Source: Hyphomicrobiales bacterium (GTDB taxonomy: Bacteria; Pseudomonadota; Alphaproteobacteria; Rickettsiales; JACKKO01). Taken from it: a DNA stretch of 64,000 bases. The translations under genes and the position numbers were made by a program. Shown here one piece after another: positions 27,363 through 36,109 of this stretch. The stretch is taken from positions 670,421 to 734,420 of the forward strand of contig JACKKO010000001.1 of the NCBI GenBank assembly GCA_024236395.1, read 5' to 3'. Numbering within the stretch: the stretch's first letter is position 1; each line of letters starts with the position of its first letter. The notes beneath the pieces were generated by a model. That model had not been told where the DNA came from and made no database searches. It saw only the letters and a program-made list of their open reading frames with translations.

Positions 27363-27902
27363 TTACTGCACCACAATTTCTTTAAACAGAATGTCAGTTA
27401 CGCGCTCGGTTTCGAGAATTTTATTAAGACGAAGGAGCAATTCCTCCTTCAGTCGTACGAGGCCAGCAGAACCTTGTAGATCCGTACTTCTCAGTTCTCG
27501 CAAGTAAACCTGGAATGTATCCCGGATGCGCGGCAATTTTGCCTCCACCAGCGCTTTTGCCCGGTCGTTGGGTAACTCCAGCGTGATAGACATTTTCAGG
27601 AAGCTGCTAGCACGGTTACTGGTATTCAGGTTGACCAGGAATTCCGCGAGGTCGTAGTATATAATATTGGGAATACCCACTTGTTTGTCTGAATGCATAC
27701 TGGAGGAAAGTCCCGGTATTAGTCCCATGAAGTAGGCACCAGCGCCTCCGCCGCCTAGCAATACCAGAACGACCAGTACAGCCAGAAGCTTCTTTTTACT
27801 TTTTTTCTTCTTGCCACCTGCCCCGCCTTCTGCAAGTTCCTCTTCGGATAATTGTTCTTCCTCAGGCGCAGACGCCTCGTCATTCATGGTTTCTTCCGCC
27901 AT
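27363..27902 (-). CDS. fliL: Flagellar basal-body protein FliL
   Basis: Stator-associated membrane protein of 179 residues. An acidic N-terminal tail is followed by a Lys-rich stop and one membrane helix (LLAVLVVLVLLGGGGAGAYFMG), then the periplasmic stomatin-like domain with YYDLAEFLVNLNTSNRASSFLKMSI. It is the first gene of the minus-strand operon fliL-fliM-DUF6468-motE-cheY-cheZ-TPR. No clear promoter was found in its upstream region. Confidence 0.93.
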   Translation of the reverse strand: MAEETMNDEASAPEEEQLSEEELAEGGAGGKKKKSKKKLLAVLVVLVLLGGGGAGAYFMGLIPGLSSSMHSDKQVGIPNIIYYDLAEFLVNLNTSNRASSFLKMSITLELPNDRAKALVEAKLPRIRDTFQVYLRELRSTDLQGSAGLVRLKEELLLRLNKILETERVTDILFKEIVVQ

Positions 27903-28005
27903 GGCTCATCCTATAGTTTGATTTGTAACACACACCTAATAACTACAAAATATAGAAGCCGCCTGACGATTATCTACTAAATCTTTCTTTTTTTGATGTC
28001 CGGGG

Positions 28006-28020
28006 CGGCAAAATTTGCCG
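28006..28020. promoter_or_regulatory. Palindrome in the fliL/flgF divergent region
   Basis: CGGCAAAATTTGCCG: 7-base arms around a single central base. It is symmetric enough to be a dimeric regulator site and lies about 110 bases upstream of the flgF sigma-54 promoter, a usual distance for an enhancer, and about 100 bases upstream of fliL. Regulator unknown. Confidence 0.35.
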
Positions 28021-28125
28021 GTTGTGGAAAAAATGCATCGGCAGTTTTTTCCGCTCTCACCACCGCTGTCAAAACGACACACCCTGAAAGGCGCAGAAAA
28101 GAAGGATTTTTATGCACTGAAAAAA

Positions 28126-28143
28126 TTGGCACGCCCTTTGCTT
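28126..28143 (+). promoter_or_regulatory. Sigma-54 promoter of the flgF operon
   Basis: TTGGCACGCCCTTTGCTT matches the -24/-12 consensus, with GG (28128-28129) and GC (28140-28141) exactly ten bases apart and the full TGGCACG and TTGC cores. It lies 40 bases before the flgF start. RpoN control of rod and hook genes is established in many proteobacteria. Confidence 0.85.
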
Positions 28144-28181
28144 AGTAGAGGGCGAGAGTTTTTGTGTGTGGGAGTAAAATT

Positions 28182-28904
28182 GTGGATAATGCACTATACA
28201 TTGCGTTGTCGCGTCAGGTTGGTTTAATGCGCCAGATGGACGTTGTGGCTAACAATGTTGCCAATGTGAACAGCGCAGGCTTTAAGGCCGAACAAACGAT
28301 TTTTCAACAGTACTTGATGAACGATGTGCCCGGCAAGATTGCCTTTGGTAACGATGTGGCCACCGCGCGTGATTTATCGCAGGGGGCGCTGACGCATACT
28401 GGCCGTCCACTTGATGCGGCGATTGAGGGGAGTGGGTATTTTGCGGTGATGACGCCTCTGGGTAAGCGCTATACCCGTGCGGGCAGTTTTACTATTAATT
28501 CAGACAATGAGTTATCCACTGCCAGCGGTTATCCGGTGCTGGATGATGGTGGGCAGCCAATCATCATGGATGAAAATGATAGCCAGTTTATGATTTTGGA
28601 AGATGGCACGATTGTAACCGGGAATAATGAAGAGCGCGGGCGGATTGGTGTGTATGCGTTTGATAATGAATACGCCATGCGTCACTTGGGCAATAGTCTT
28701 TATGATGCTGACGAAGCGCCGGTTGTGTCGGAGAATTATCGGCTGGCACAGGGGTTTGTAGAAAGCTCAAACGTCAATTCAGTCACTATGCTGACGGAAT
28801 TAATCAAGGTATCGCGTGATGCGGCGAGTGCGGCGCGCATTGTGCAGGATATGCGGGATATGCAGTCGCAGGCAGTGAGTACGCTGCTTGGTCAGGCGAA
28901 GTAG
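28182..28904 (+). CDS. flgF: Flagellar proximal rod protein FlgF
   Basis: Rod subunit of 240 residues exported by the flagellar apparatus. It has the N-terminal rod/hook signature DVVANNVANVNSAGFKAEQ and the C-terminal helix ending with SNVNSVTMLTELIKVSRDA. GTG at 28182 gives MDNALYIALSRQ, the usual FlgF start, with GGAG seven bases ahead; the longer frame from 28164 is unlikely. First gene of flgF-flgG-flgA-flgH. Confidence 0.94.
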   Translation: MDNALYIALSRQVGLMRQMDVVANNVANVNSAGFKAEQTIFQQYLMNDVPGKIAFGNDVATARDLSQGALTHTGRPLDAAIEGSGYFAVMTPLGKRYTRAGSFTINSDNELSTASGYPVLDDGGQPIIMDENDSQFMILEDGTIVTGNNEERGRIGVYAFDNEYAMRHLGNSLYDADEAPVVSENYRLAQGFVESSNVNSVTMLTELIKVSRDAASAARIVQDMRDMQSQAVSTLLGQAK

Positions 28905-28917
28905 GGGAGGTTGAACC

Positions 28918-29709
28918 ATGTCATTACGTGCGATGAGTATTGCTGCTACGGGGATGCTGGCCCAGCAGCTGAATATTGATGTGATTTCCAACAATATCGC
29001 CAACCTGAGTACTACGGCGTATAAGCAACAGCGTGCCGAGTTCCAGGATCTGCTATATCAGGATGAACGCCGCGTGGGTACGGCATCGTCTGATGCGGGT
29101 ACGATTGTTCCCACGGGGATTCAGGTGGGGCTTGGGGTGAAGCCTGCCGCAGTCTATCGTATTACGCTTCAAGGTGCGCTCCAGCAGACGGGGAATGCGC
29201 TGGATATTGCAGTCCGTGGCAAAGGCTATTTCCGGATTACGTTACCGGATGGTACCGAGGCGTATACGCGGGCGGGTGCCTTTCAGACTGATGCCAATGG
29301 CCAGATTGTTACGGCTGATGGCTATGTGGTTGGGCCAGCGGTAACCATTCCCGATAACGCACAGGACATTACGATTAATTCCGCCGGAGAGGTGCTGGTA
29401 TCTCTGGATGGTACAGCAACGGCTTCAAACGTGGGCCGTCTGGAGTTGGTGAATTTCATCAATCCTGCCGGCCTGAAGGCGACAGGGGATAATCTGTACA
29501 TTGAAACTGAAGCATCCGGTACGCCGATTATTGGCTTTCCGGGGGATGATGGGTTTGGTGACGTACAGCAAAAATTTCTGGAATCTTCAAATGTGGATGC
29601 AGTGAAGGAAATCACCTCCATGATTTCTGCGCAACGTGCATATGAATTAAATTCCAAGGTGATTAGTACCTCAGACGAAATGCTGCAGCAAATTAACCAG
29701 ATCAGGTAA
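28918..29709 (+). CDS. flgG: Flagellar distal rod protein FlgG
   Basis: Distal rod protein of 263 residues. It begins MSLRAMSIAATGMLAQQLNI and has the rod signature DVISNNIANLSTTAYKQQ. The D1-domain repeat DIAVRGKGYFRITLPDG and the C-terminal SSNVDAVKEITSMISAQRAYELNSK are all standard. AGGTTGAACC precedes the ATG. The stop codon overlaps a possible ATG of flgA. Confidence 0.97.
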   Translation: MSLRAMSIAATGMLAQQLNIDVISNNIANLSTTAYKQQRAEFQDLLYQDERRVGTASSDAGTIVPTGIQVGLGVKPAAVYRITLQGALQQTGNALDIAVRGKGYFRITLPDGTEAYTRAGAFQTDANGQIVTADGYVVGPAVTIPDNAQDITINSAGEVLVSLDGTATASNVGRLELVNFINPAGLKATGDNLYIETEASGTPIIGFPGDDGFGDVQQKFLESSNVDAVKEITSMISAQRAYELNSKVISTSDEMLQQINQIR

Positions 29710-29723
29710 TGACAGGTAACATT

Positions 29724-30542
29724 ATGAATAAAGCAACAGCATTACTGGTCGTTTTCGGTTTTTTTCTTGTCCACATCCTTTCGGGAGGGAAGGCATCGGC
29801 CGCGCAGGCATCCGAAGTTTTCCCTCTTCATGAGGTGGAGGCGCATCTGCAGCAGGCGCTGCAGGATGAAATGGCACAAGATACTGTTGGGGTTCGGTAT
29901 GTCCGTTTTGTGACCAGTATGCAGGATCGCCAGTATACGCTTGCACAGTTGATGGCAGCAGGGTTGACCCAGGCCGATATCTCGCTGGCGACTGTGATGG
30001 TGGAAGAAGATGGTACATTCCGCGCGCAACTGGATGTGCATACTGAGGATGCCCGTATTTTACAGGCATTGCAGGGCACGCACCTTGCTGCAATTGGTAA
30101 ATATGAGGAAATGATTGCGGTGCCGACGGTACGGAATCGTATTGAGCGTGGGCAGATCATCGCACAAGGTGATCTGGATTGGGTCACGATGCCGCGTCGC
30201 CGTGTGAATGGGGACATGGTTCTGGAGCCGGAATCCTTGCTTTCCATGCAGGCTGCGCGCTCGTTGGTGCCCGGACGTCCGGTGCGTTCCAGTGATGTAA
30301 CCGAACCGGTGATGGTGGAGCGTGGGGCGACGGTGACCATGACCTTTGCTACACAAAATATGGAGCTGCGTGCGTTGGGTGAAGCTATGGAAGATGGCAA
30401 AAAAGGGGAGGTGATTAAGGTGCGAAATACAGAGAGCGGCAAGGTGGTGTTTGCCAAAGTGGAAGGCCCATCCATGCTGAAAGTAAACTTCATGCCAAAG
30501 TTGGCGCAGAAATCAGCGCGCCAGCAGACGGCCATGCAATAA
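29724..30542 (+). CDS. flgA: Flagellar P-ring assembly chaperone FlgA
   Basis: Periplasmic chaperone for P-ring (FlgI) assembly, 272 residues. The signal peptide is MNKATALLVVFGFFLVHIL; the C-terminal SAF domain shows RGQIIAQGDLDWVTMPRRR, ARSLVPGRPVRSSDV and the closing FATQNMELRALGEAMEDGKKG and VRNTESGKVV. ATG at 29724 gives the cleaner signal peptide; an ATG at 29709 overlapping the flgG stop is the alternative. flgI itself is not in the window. Confidence 0.92.
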   Translation: MNKATALLVVFGFFLVHILSGGKASAAQASEVFPLHEVEAHLQQALQDEMAQDTVGVRYVRFVTSMQDRQYTLAQLMAAGLTQADISLATVMVEEDGTFRAQLDVHTEDARILQALQGTHLAAIGKYEEMIAVPTVRNRIERGQIIAQGDLDWVTMPRRRVNGDMVLEPESLLSMQAARSLVPGRPVRSSDVTEPVMVERGATVTMTFATQNMELRALGEAMEDGKKGEVIKVRNTESGKVVFAKVEGPSMLKVNFMPKLAQKSARQQTAMQ

Positions 30543-30560
30543 GGATGTAAGAGGAGAATT

Positions 30561-31322
30561 ATGAGCCATACCCGGAACATAGTAATGACATCGCTGATTG
30601 CAGTGACATCGCTCAGCGGGTGTACGAATACACTGAAGCGGCTAGAGACCGTTGGCCAGACGCCGCCGCTGAAAGAGGTGGAGGCATTACCAGTGCAAAA
30701 AGTCAGCTATAGTCCGGATGCCCTGCAGGCACTCAGGCAGCATGAACCAATAGCGCCGCGTACCCCAAATTCGCTGTGGCAGGCGGGTTCCAAGACATTC
30801 TTCCGTGACCAGCGTGCACGTAAGGTGGGGGATATTTTAACTGTGGTGATTTCCGTCAAAGATAAGGCCGAGTTGGATAATAAAACGGAGCGTAAGCGTA
30901 AAAGTTCGGATTCAGCAAAAGCACCGGCAATTTTTGGCTTACAAAATAAAATCGTGGGGTTACTGCCTGAAAAAGCCAACCCGGCCCATTTGCTTAGCTT
31001 AAGCGGAGATAACAGCAGCACCGGTGAAGGGGTTGTGGAGCGTGAAGAAAAGATCGAAACCGAGATCGCGGCTATGATTACCAACGTATTGCCTAATGGG
31101 AATTTTGTCATCCAGGGCAGCCAGGAAGTACTGGTGAATTATGAAGTCCGGGAAATTGGTGTCCAGGGAATTGTACGGCCGGAAGATATCAGTTCAAATA
31201 ATCTGGTAACACTCAACCAGATCGCGGAAGCCCGGGTAACCTATGGCGGCCGCGGACATATTATGGAGGCACAACAGCCACGGCTGGGTAACCAGCTTGT
31301 CGATATTCTCTCTCCATTTTAG
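30561..31322 (+). CDS. flgH: Flagellar L-ring lipoprotein FlgH
   Basis: Outer-membrane L-ring protein of 253 residues. A lipobox lies in TSLSGCTNTL, so it is lipidated on Cys. Conserved parts are SLWQAGSKTFFRDQRARKVGDILTV (given here in two overlapping parts: SLWQAGSKTFFRDQ and RKVGDILTV), GNFVIQGSQEVLVNYE and the C-terminal IMEAQQPRLGNQLVDILSPF. GTAAGAGGAGAATT precedes the ATG. It ends the operon. Confidence 0.96.
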   Translation: MSHTRNIVMTSLIAVTSLSGCTNTLKRLETVGQTPPLKEVEALPVQKVSYSPDALQALRQHEPIAPRTPNSLWQAGSKTFFRDQRARKVGDILTVVISVKDKAELDNKTERKRKSSDSAKAPAIFGLQNKIVGLLPEKANPAHLLSLSGDNSSTGEGVVEREEKIETEIAAMITNVLPNGNFVIQGSQEVLVNYEVREIGVQGIVRPEDISSNNLVTLNQIAEARVTYGGRGHIMEAQQPRLGNQLVDILSPF

Positions 31323-31336
31323 GAGGGAAACCAGTT

Positions 31337-31398
31337 AGGAAGCAAGTGAGGCTCTCTCGCACACACACACCTCTCCCACACAACCTTGCTTGCTTCCT
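31337..31398 (+). terminator. Possible terminator after flgH
   Basis: AGGAAGCAAG (31337-31346) pairs perfectly with CTTGCTTCCT (31389-31398), which is followed by TTTCCTTTGTC. The loop is long (42 bases) and includes a short CA repeat, so strength is uncertain. The rest of the gap to 31517 shows nothing clear. Confidence 0.45.
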
Positions 31399-31517
31399 TT
31401 TCCTTTGTCTAATTGGAAAACGTTTTTAAGAAAAGTCTTTTTCAAAAAAATACATAGTCAAGGGACGCAGTATGCTGTATTGCAAGCCTTTATTTGTTTG
31501 TAATAAGGATACCAATA

Positions 31518-31859
31518 ATGCCGCATGTTATATTAGAGCACACGGATAATATCACTGCACAGGTTAAGGCCTCTAGTGTACTAAAACGCTTGCACAGTGC
31601 GGTGGTGGGAAGTGGATTATTCAGTCCGGATGCCGTTAAAACCCGCCGGGTAAGCTATGATGAAGTATGCTGGGGCGAAGCGGGAATGCCCGTGGAATTT
31701 GCCCATGTGACGGTGAAAATCTTGGCTGGCCGTACGACCGAGCAAAAAGAAGCGCTGGCCGATACCGTATTCGCTGTGCTGATGGCGGCATTGCCGGATG
31801 TGCCAAAACTTTCCGTTGATATTCACGATATGGTAAAAGAGACGTATCGTAAGACATAG
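31518..31859 (+). CDS. 5-carboxymethyl-2-hydroxymuconate isomerase-like tautomerase
   Basis: Tautomerase-superfamily protein of 113 residues. It begins MPHVILEHTDN, leaving Pro at position 1 after Met removal, the catalytic base of the superfamily. PVEFAHVTVKILAGRTTEQK and SVDIHDMVKETYRK match the CHMI family. In homoprotocatechuate breakdown CHMI isomerises a ring-cleavage product. No other pathway gene is nearby, so the real substrate is uncertain. ATG at 31518 follows AAGGATACCAATA; the longer frame from 31494 would bury the Pro. Confidence 0.8.
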   Translation: MPHVILEHTDNITAQVKASSVLKRLHSAVVGSGLFSPDAVKTRRVSYDEVCWGEAGMPVEFAHVTVKILAGRTTEQKEALADTVFAVLMAALPDVPKLSVDIHDMVKETYRKT

Positions 31860-31920
31860 CGTGTTGCTATATTAGCGTTGCGTTGTCTACGCCCTTGTCA
31901 CTTTAACGGTTAGCGTCTTT

Positions 31921-33486
31921 ATGAAACACGAAAATATTAATCTGGTTGTCCGGCAGGCAGAACATAATGATATTGAGCAGATTATAGAGTTAAGCCAGCG
32001 GGCATATGGAAAAGACCTGGCGATGCAGGAAGAAATGCTCACCGGGCAGTTGGCAGCGTTTCCGGAAGGGCAATTTGTTGTTGAGTATAATGGCGCGATT
32101 GTTGGGCATTGTGCGACATTTATTATTTCAAGCGCTTTGGCGCTTGCCCCGCATACCTGGCATGAAATTACCGGACAGGGGTTTGCTTCCAGGCATGATC
32201 CGGATGGGGACTATCTTTATGGCATGGAGGTGTGTGTTGATGAACATTACCGGGGATTGCGTATCGGGCAGCGCCTATACAATGCCCGCAAGAAATTATG
32301 TCGTGATTTGGGGCTTCTGGGTATTGTATTTGGTGGACGTATGCCAAGCCTATCCAAGAAAATCGCAAAGCTAGGGGATGTAGACACATTTATTGAATAC
32401 ATCAAAAATGGCAAAATTAAAGATGCGGTGATTAATTTCCAACTGCGTAACGGATTCGAAATTATTGGCCTGTTAAATAAGTACTTGCCGTATGACAGAG
32501 AATCGCTCGGCTATGCAACACATATGCTTTGGAGAAATCCGGACATTGAGCAGGGGCAGACAAAATTGCCACGACAACGTGGCAGGACGCAGGACTCTGT
32601 AAGAATTGCTTCCGTACAGTATCAGGTGAGAAAAGTTGATTCTTTTGAAAAATTTGCTGAGCAAATAGAGTATTTTGTGGATGTAGCGGCAGATTATCGT
32701 TCTGATTTTGTTCTTTTTCCGGAGCTGCTGACGATCCCGCTTCTTTCTATGGAAACCAAGCGCCTATCGCCACAGGAATCCATTGAGCGCATAACAAAAT
32801 ATACAGAAGCGTTTGTCACTTTTATGCAGAAGTTATCCATATCTTACAATATCAATATCATAGGTGGCTCACATCCAACACTCACGCAGGATGGAACTGT
32901 TGAGAACCATGCCTATATTTTTCTTCGTGATGGCAAGATACACTCCCAGCCCAAGATACATCCAACGCCGAGTGAGCGCCACTGGTGGAACATCAAGGGA
33001 GGGGATAGTCTAAAAGCCATCCAGACGGATTGTGGGCCCATTGGTGTGCTGGTGTGCTATGACGCGGAATTCCCTGAGCCGGTGCGTTATCTTGCGGATC
33101 AGGGAGCCAAAATACTTTTTGTTCCTTTTTGTACGGACGAGAGGCAGGGCTACCTCCGGGTGCGTTATTGCTGCCAGGCACGGGCGATTGAAAACCAAAT
33201 GTATGTTGTAACGGCAGGCATTGTAGGGAATCTTCCGGATGTTGAGAATATGGATGTGCACTATGCGGAAAGCGGTATTTTTACCCCATGTGATTTTGCA
33301 TTTGCTCGTGACGGCATTGCAGCGCTTGCCGATGCGAATACTGAAACTATCATCTTCGCTGATCTGAAGCTTGATCAACTAGTGGTTAATCGAAACTCCG
33401 GAACCGTACAAAATATGAAAGACAGGCGATTCGATTTGTATAATGTTGTATGGCATAAGAAACCCACTGCTAAATCTCATTCGTGA
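31921..33486 (+). CDS. GNAT acetyltransferase fused to a nitrilase-superfamily hydrolase
   Basis: Two-domain cytoplasmic protein of 521 residues. Residues 8-160 form a GNAT domain with the acetyl-CoA loop in VDEHYRGLRIGQRLYNARKK. Residues 228-510 form a carbon-nitrogen hydrolase with the catalytic triad Glu (LFPELLTIP), Lys (KIHPTPSE) and Cys (VLVCYDAEFPE). The GNAT-nitrilase fusion is a known branch of the nitrilase superfamily; its substrate is not established. The gene stands alone, 61 bases after the tautomerase gene. Confidence 0.9.
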   Translation: MKHENINLVVRQAEHNDIEQIIELSQRAYGKDLAMQEEMLTGQLAAFPEGQFVVEYNGAIVGHCATFIISSALALAPHTWHEITGQGFASRHDPDGDYLYGMEVCVDEHYRGLRIGQRLYNARKKLCRDLGLLGIVFGGRMPSLSKKIAKLGDVDTFIEYIKNGKIKDAVINFQLRNGFEIIGLLNKYLPYDRESLGYATHMLWRNPDIEQGQTKLPRQRGRTQDSVRIASVQYQVRKVDSFEKFAEQIEYFVDVAADYRSDFVLFPELLTIPLLSMETKRLSPQESIERITKYTEAFVTFMQKLSISYNINIIGGSHPTLTQDGTVENHAYIFLRDGKIHSQPKIHPTPSERHWWNIKGGDSLKAIQTDCGPIGVLVCYDAEFPEPVRYLADQGAKILFVPFCTDERQGYLRVRYCCQARAIENQMYVVTAGIVGNLPDVENMDVHYAESGIFTPCDFAFARDGIAALADANTETIIFADLKLDQLVVNRNSGTVQNMKDRRFDLYNVVWHKKPTAKSHS

Positions 33487-33550
33487 GTATAAATGGTAAT
33501 AAGTATCTTTTCTTACAATTGAGGATCATTTAGTACATGGGAAAAGGTAA

Positions 33551-35485
33551 ATGAACACATTTTTTCTCCACCATTATTATGTGCTGAAACGGCTGAAATC
33601 CATTGCCGTGGTGTTTGTTCTGGTGCAGTTGTTCCTGCGCCTGTCATTTTTTGTTTTTGAGATATCCAATATTTATGTGTCCCTGCGGGAAGCCGCTAAC
33701 ATGCTGGCGTTAGGGCTGGTATATGACTTGGCGACCTTCTCTTTCCTGTTGGTTCCCTACGTGATTTACCTGGTAGTATTGCCACAACGCTGGCATGGCA
33801 GCCGTTTTGATATGGTGATGACCAGTATTTGTTATGGTTTATTGCTTTATATCATCCTGTTTGATGTGGTGGCGGAGTGGGTGTTCTGGGATGAGTTCAG
33901 TGTCCGTTTCAACTTTATTGCTGTGGATTATCTGGTGTACACGCAGGAAGTGCTGGCCAATATCTGGGAATCCTATCCGGTTATCTGGTTGCTGGCCGGT
34001 CTGGCGTTGCTGGTCTGGGTGATTTACCGCTTCACGCGCTGGTACGTACTACCGGTGGCCACCGAAAATGCCGGACGGTTTCGGGTACGGTTGCTGTACG
34101 GGTTATTCTACCTGCTCATTCCTGCCGTGTTTTATGTGACGCTGGATTTGGGGAAGGCCGAGATCAGTCATAACAATTATGTGAATGAAATCACAAAAAA
34201 CGGAATTTTCAGTTTGTTCTCTGCGTTTAGCAATAACGAGCTTTCGTATCAGAAATTTTATCTTTCAGCACTGAAACAGGATGCTTTACCTCCAATCCGG
34301 TCCCTGTTGGAAGAAGAGGAATTAGGGCAGGTATTTGTGAACGAAGACCCGGAAGATATTACCCGCTTTGTGCCGGGCAATGGAGCGGAGAAGCACAAGA
34401 ATGTAATTATTGTTGTGATGGAAAGCATGAGCGGGGAGTTTATGGCGCATTCTGGCAATCAGGAGGGGTTGACACCCAATCTGGATGCGCTGGCGGATCA
34501 GGCCCTGTTCTTCGAAAACACCTATGCCACGGGGACACGTACCGTGCGTGGGCTTGAAGCGATCAGTCTCTCCATTCCACCATCACCGGGGCGTTCGATC
34601 GTGAAGCGGCCGAATAATGAGAATCTGGCTTCTCTGGGGTTTGTGTTCCAGGATCGGGGATACGATACGCGCTTCATTTACGGTGGGTATGGCTACTTTG
34701 ATAATATGAATTATTTCTTTGAGCATAATGGGTTTGGGATTGTGGATCGTGCTAAGTTTCTGGATGAAGAGCAAACCTTTGCCAATGCCTGGGGGCTGTG
34801 TGATGAAGATTTGTTCCGTAAGGTGATTAGTGAGGCACGTGCATCCTATGGTGCCGGTAAACCGTTTATGCATATGGTGATGACGACATCCAATCACCGT
34901 CCCTATACGTTTCCGGAGAATGAAGATGGAATTCCGGTCAGCGGTGGGGGGCGCAGTGCGGGGATTCGTTACGCGGATTATGCGGTAGGGAAATTTATCG
35001 AGGCGGCTAAGAAAGAACCATGGTTTATGGACACGGTATTTATTTTTGTGGCGGATCACACGGCGGGCAGTGCCGGAAAATCAGAACTTTCCATACGGAA
35101 ATACCATATCCCCTTTATGATCTATGCCCCGGGCTTTATCACGGCGCAGAAAGTACCAAATATGACCAGTCAGATTGATGTGGCACCTATTCTTCTAGGG
35201 CTGCTGGATTTTTAGTACTACACAAAATTCTACGGCGAAAATATCCTGCATGACCCGGATGAAGTAGCCCATGCATTTATAGCAAATTATCAAAAACTTG
35301 GATTCATTGCCGATGACTCGATTGTGATCCTGAAGCCAGGAAAGCGATACGCGCAGTACCGAGGCGGGAAATATATACCACAGGGGGATGTGAACCCCAC
35401 ATTATTGCTGGAGACCATCGCCTATTATCAGCATGCTGCTAACTGGCGCGAGCATATGGGGCGCATTCCCACCGTGAAGCAGTAA
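33551..35485 (+). pseudogene. LTA synthase-like membrane sulfatase interrupted by an in-frame TAG
   Basis: Alkaline-phosphatase-fold membrane enzyme of the LtaS/OpgB type (phosphoglycerol or phosphoethanolamine transfer to envelope glycans). Five N-terminal helices are followed by the extracytoplasmic catalytic domain: VVMESMSGEF (metal Glu), GTRTVRGLEAI (nucleophile Thr) and IFVADHTAG (metal Asp/His). The frame stops at TAG 35213-35215 after 554 residues. The same frame then continues without a break for 89 codons to TAA at 35485, and this part is clearly the missing C-terminus (KFYGENIL, HAFIANYQKLGF, LKPGKRY). The full length of 644 fits the family. A TCG to TAG change would explain it. 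All catalytic residues lie before the stop, so the short form could retain activity. Confidence 0.85.
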
Positions 35486-35804
35486 CTTTCTAACATGCTG
35501 GATTATCAGTGAAATACTCAAATCTAGTTGGATATGTGTCATTTCAATTGTGCAGCATTAAGAAAAGATTTTCGTTTTAAAGGCTTGCATTTTCGGGGAA
35601 ATTAGTGTACGTACTACCCTGAGTTTTCAATTACTCTTCACATTTGCTGCCGCGAATTTTGTGGCTTGTCTCTGGAGAAAAGAGGCTCTGACGATCTCCC
35701 TTAGTATGTTGATCCAAGGCGTTTGAAAAGAGTATCCCGGCCCTTACGAGGTGTAGGCTGGCTGGTGTGAGCGCTCTTAATTTTTTATGCCAAAGGAGAA
35801 CATC
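35486..35804 (+). other. Gene-free stretch: probable long leader of the cold shock gene
   Basis: About 320 bases with no supported gene. The last part ends in AAAGGAGAACATC, the ribosome site of the cold shock gene. Long structured 5' leaders are established for cspA-type mRNAs, and a start somewhere near TTGCAT (about 35585) is possible, but I cannot fix a promoter. A minus-strand frame across this region has no support. Confidence 0.4.
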
Positions 35805-36017
35805 ATGGCAAACGGAACAGTAAAATGGTTTAACCCGACTAAAGGATATGGCTTCATTGCACCGGAAGATGGCACCAGCGACGTTTTTGTGCATATCACG
35901 GCGGTGGAAAAAGCCGGGCTTCATGGGTTGAATGAAGGCCAGAAAGTCAGCTACGAGCTTGCCACCAATAAAGGCAAAACATCTGCGGCCAATCTGAAAC
36001 TGACAGACGCGGCGTAA
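35805..36017 (+). CDS. cspA: Cold shock protein (CspA family)
   Basis: RNA/DNA-binding chaperone of 70 residues: MANGTVKWFNPTKGYGFI with RNP1 (KGYGFI), then RNP2 (VFVHI) and the closing GQKVSYELATNKGKTSAANL. Single OB fold of normal length. ATG at 35805 follows AAAGGAGAACATC. The DEAD-box helicase directly downstream is a functional partner in RNA unwinding at low temperature. The exact paralogue (A, C, E) cannot be told. Confidence 0.93.
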   Translation: MANGTVKWFNPTKGYGFIAPEDGTSDVFVHITAVEKAGLHGLNEGQKVSYELATNKGKTSAANLKLTDAA

Positions 36018-36109
36018 ACAGGCCACGTACTCCAGATAATTTAATCGCAAGCGTTTACGTTCTTTTTTTGCGAGAGGGCGAGCGGTTGCATTTGATATAA
36101 AAAGAGAGA

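Noticed and set aside
28003..28018. Second sigma-54 site at the GGCGGCAAAATTTGCC palindrome
   Set aside because: GG and GC are not ten bases apart in any register that keeps both cores.
31361..31370. Short CA repeat as a phase-variable tract
   Set aside because: Only about five units, outside any coding region, in the loop of a probable terminator.
35213..35215. Programmed recoding of the TAG (for example pyrrolysine)
   Set aside because: No PylT/PylS-like gene or recoding structure in the window, and one isolated amber codon is better explained by mutation.
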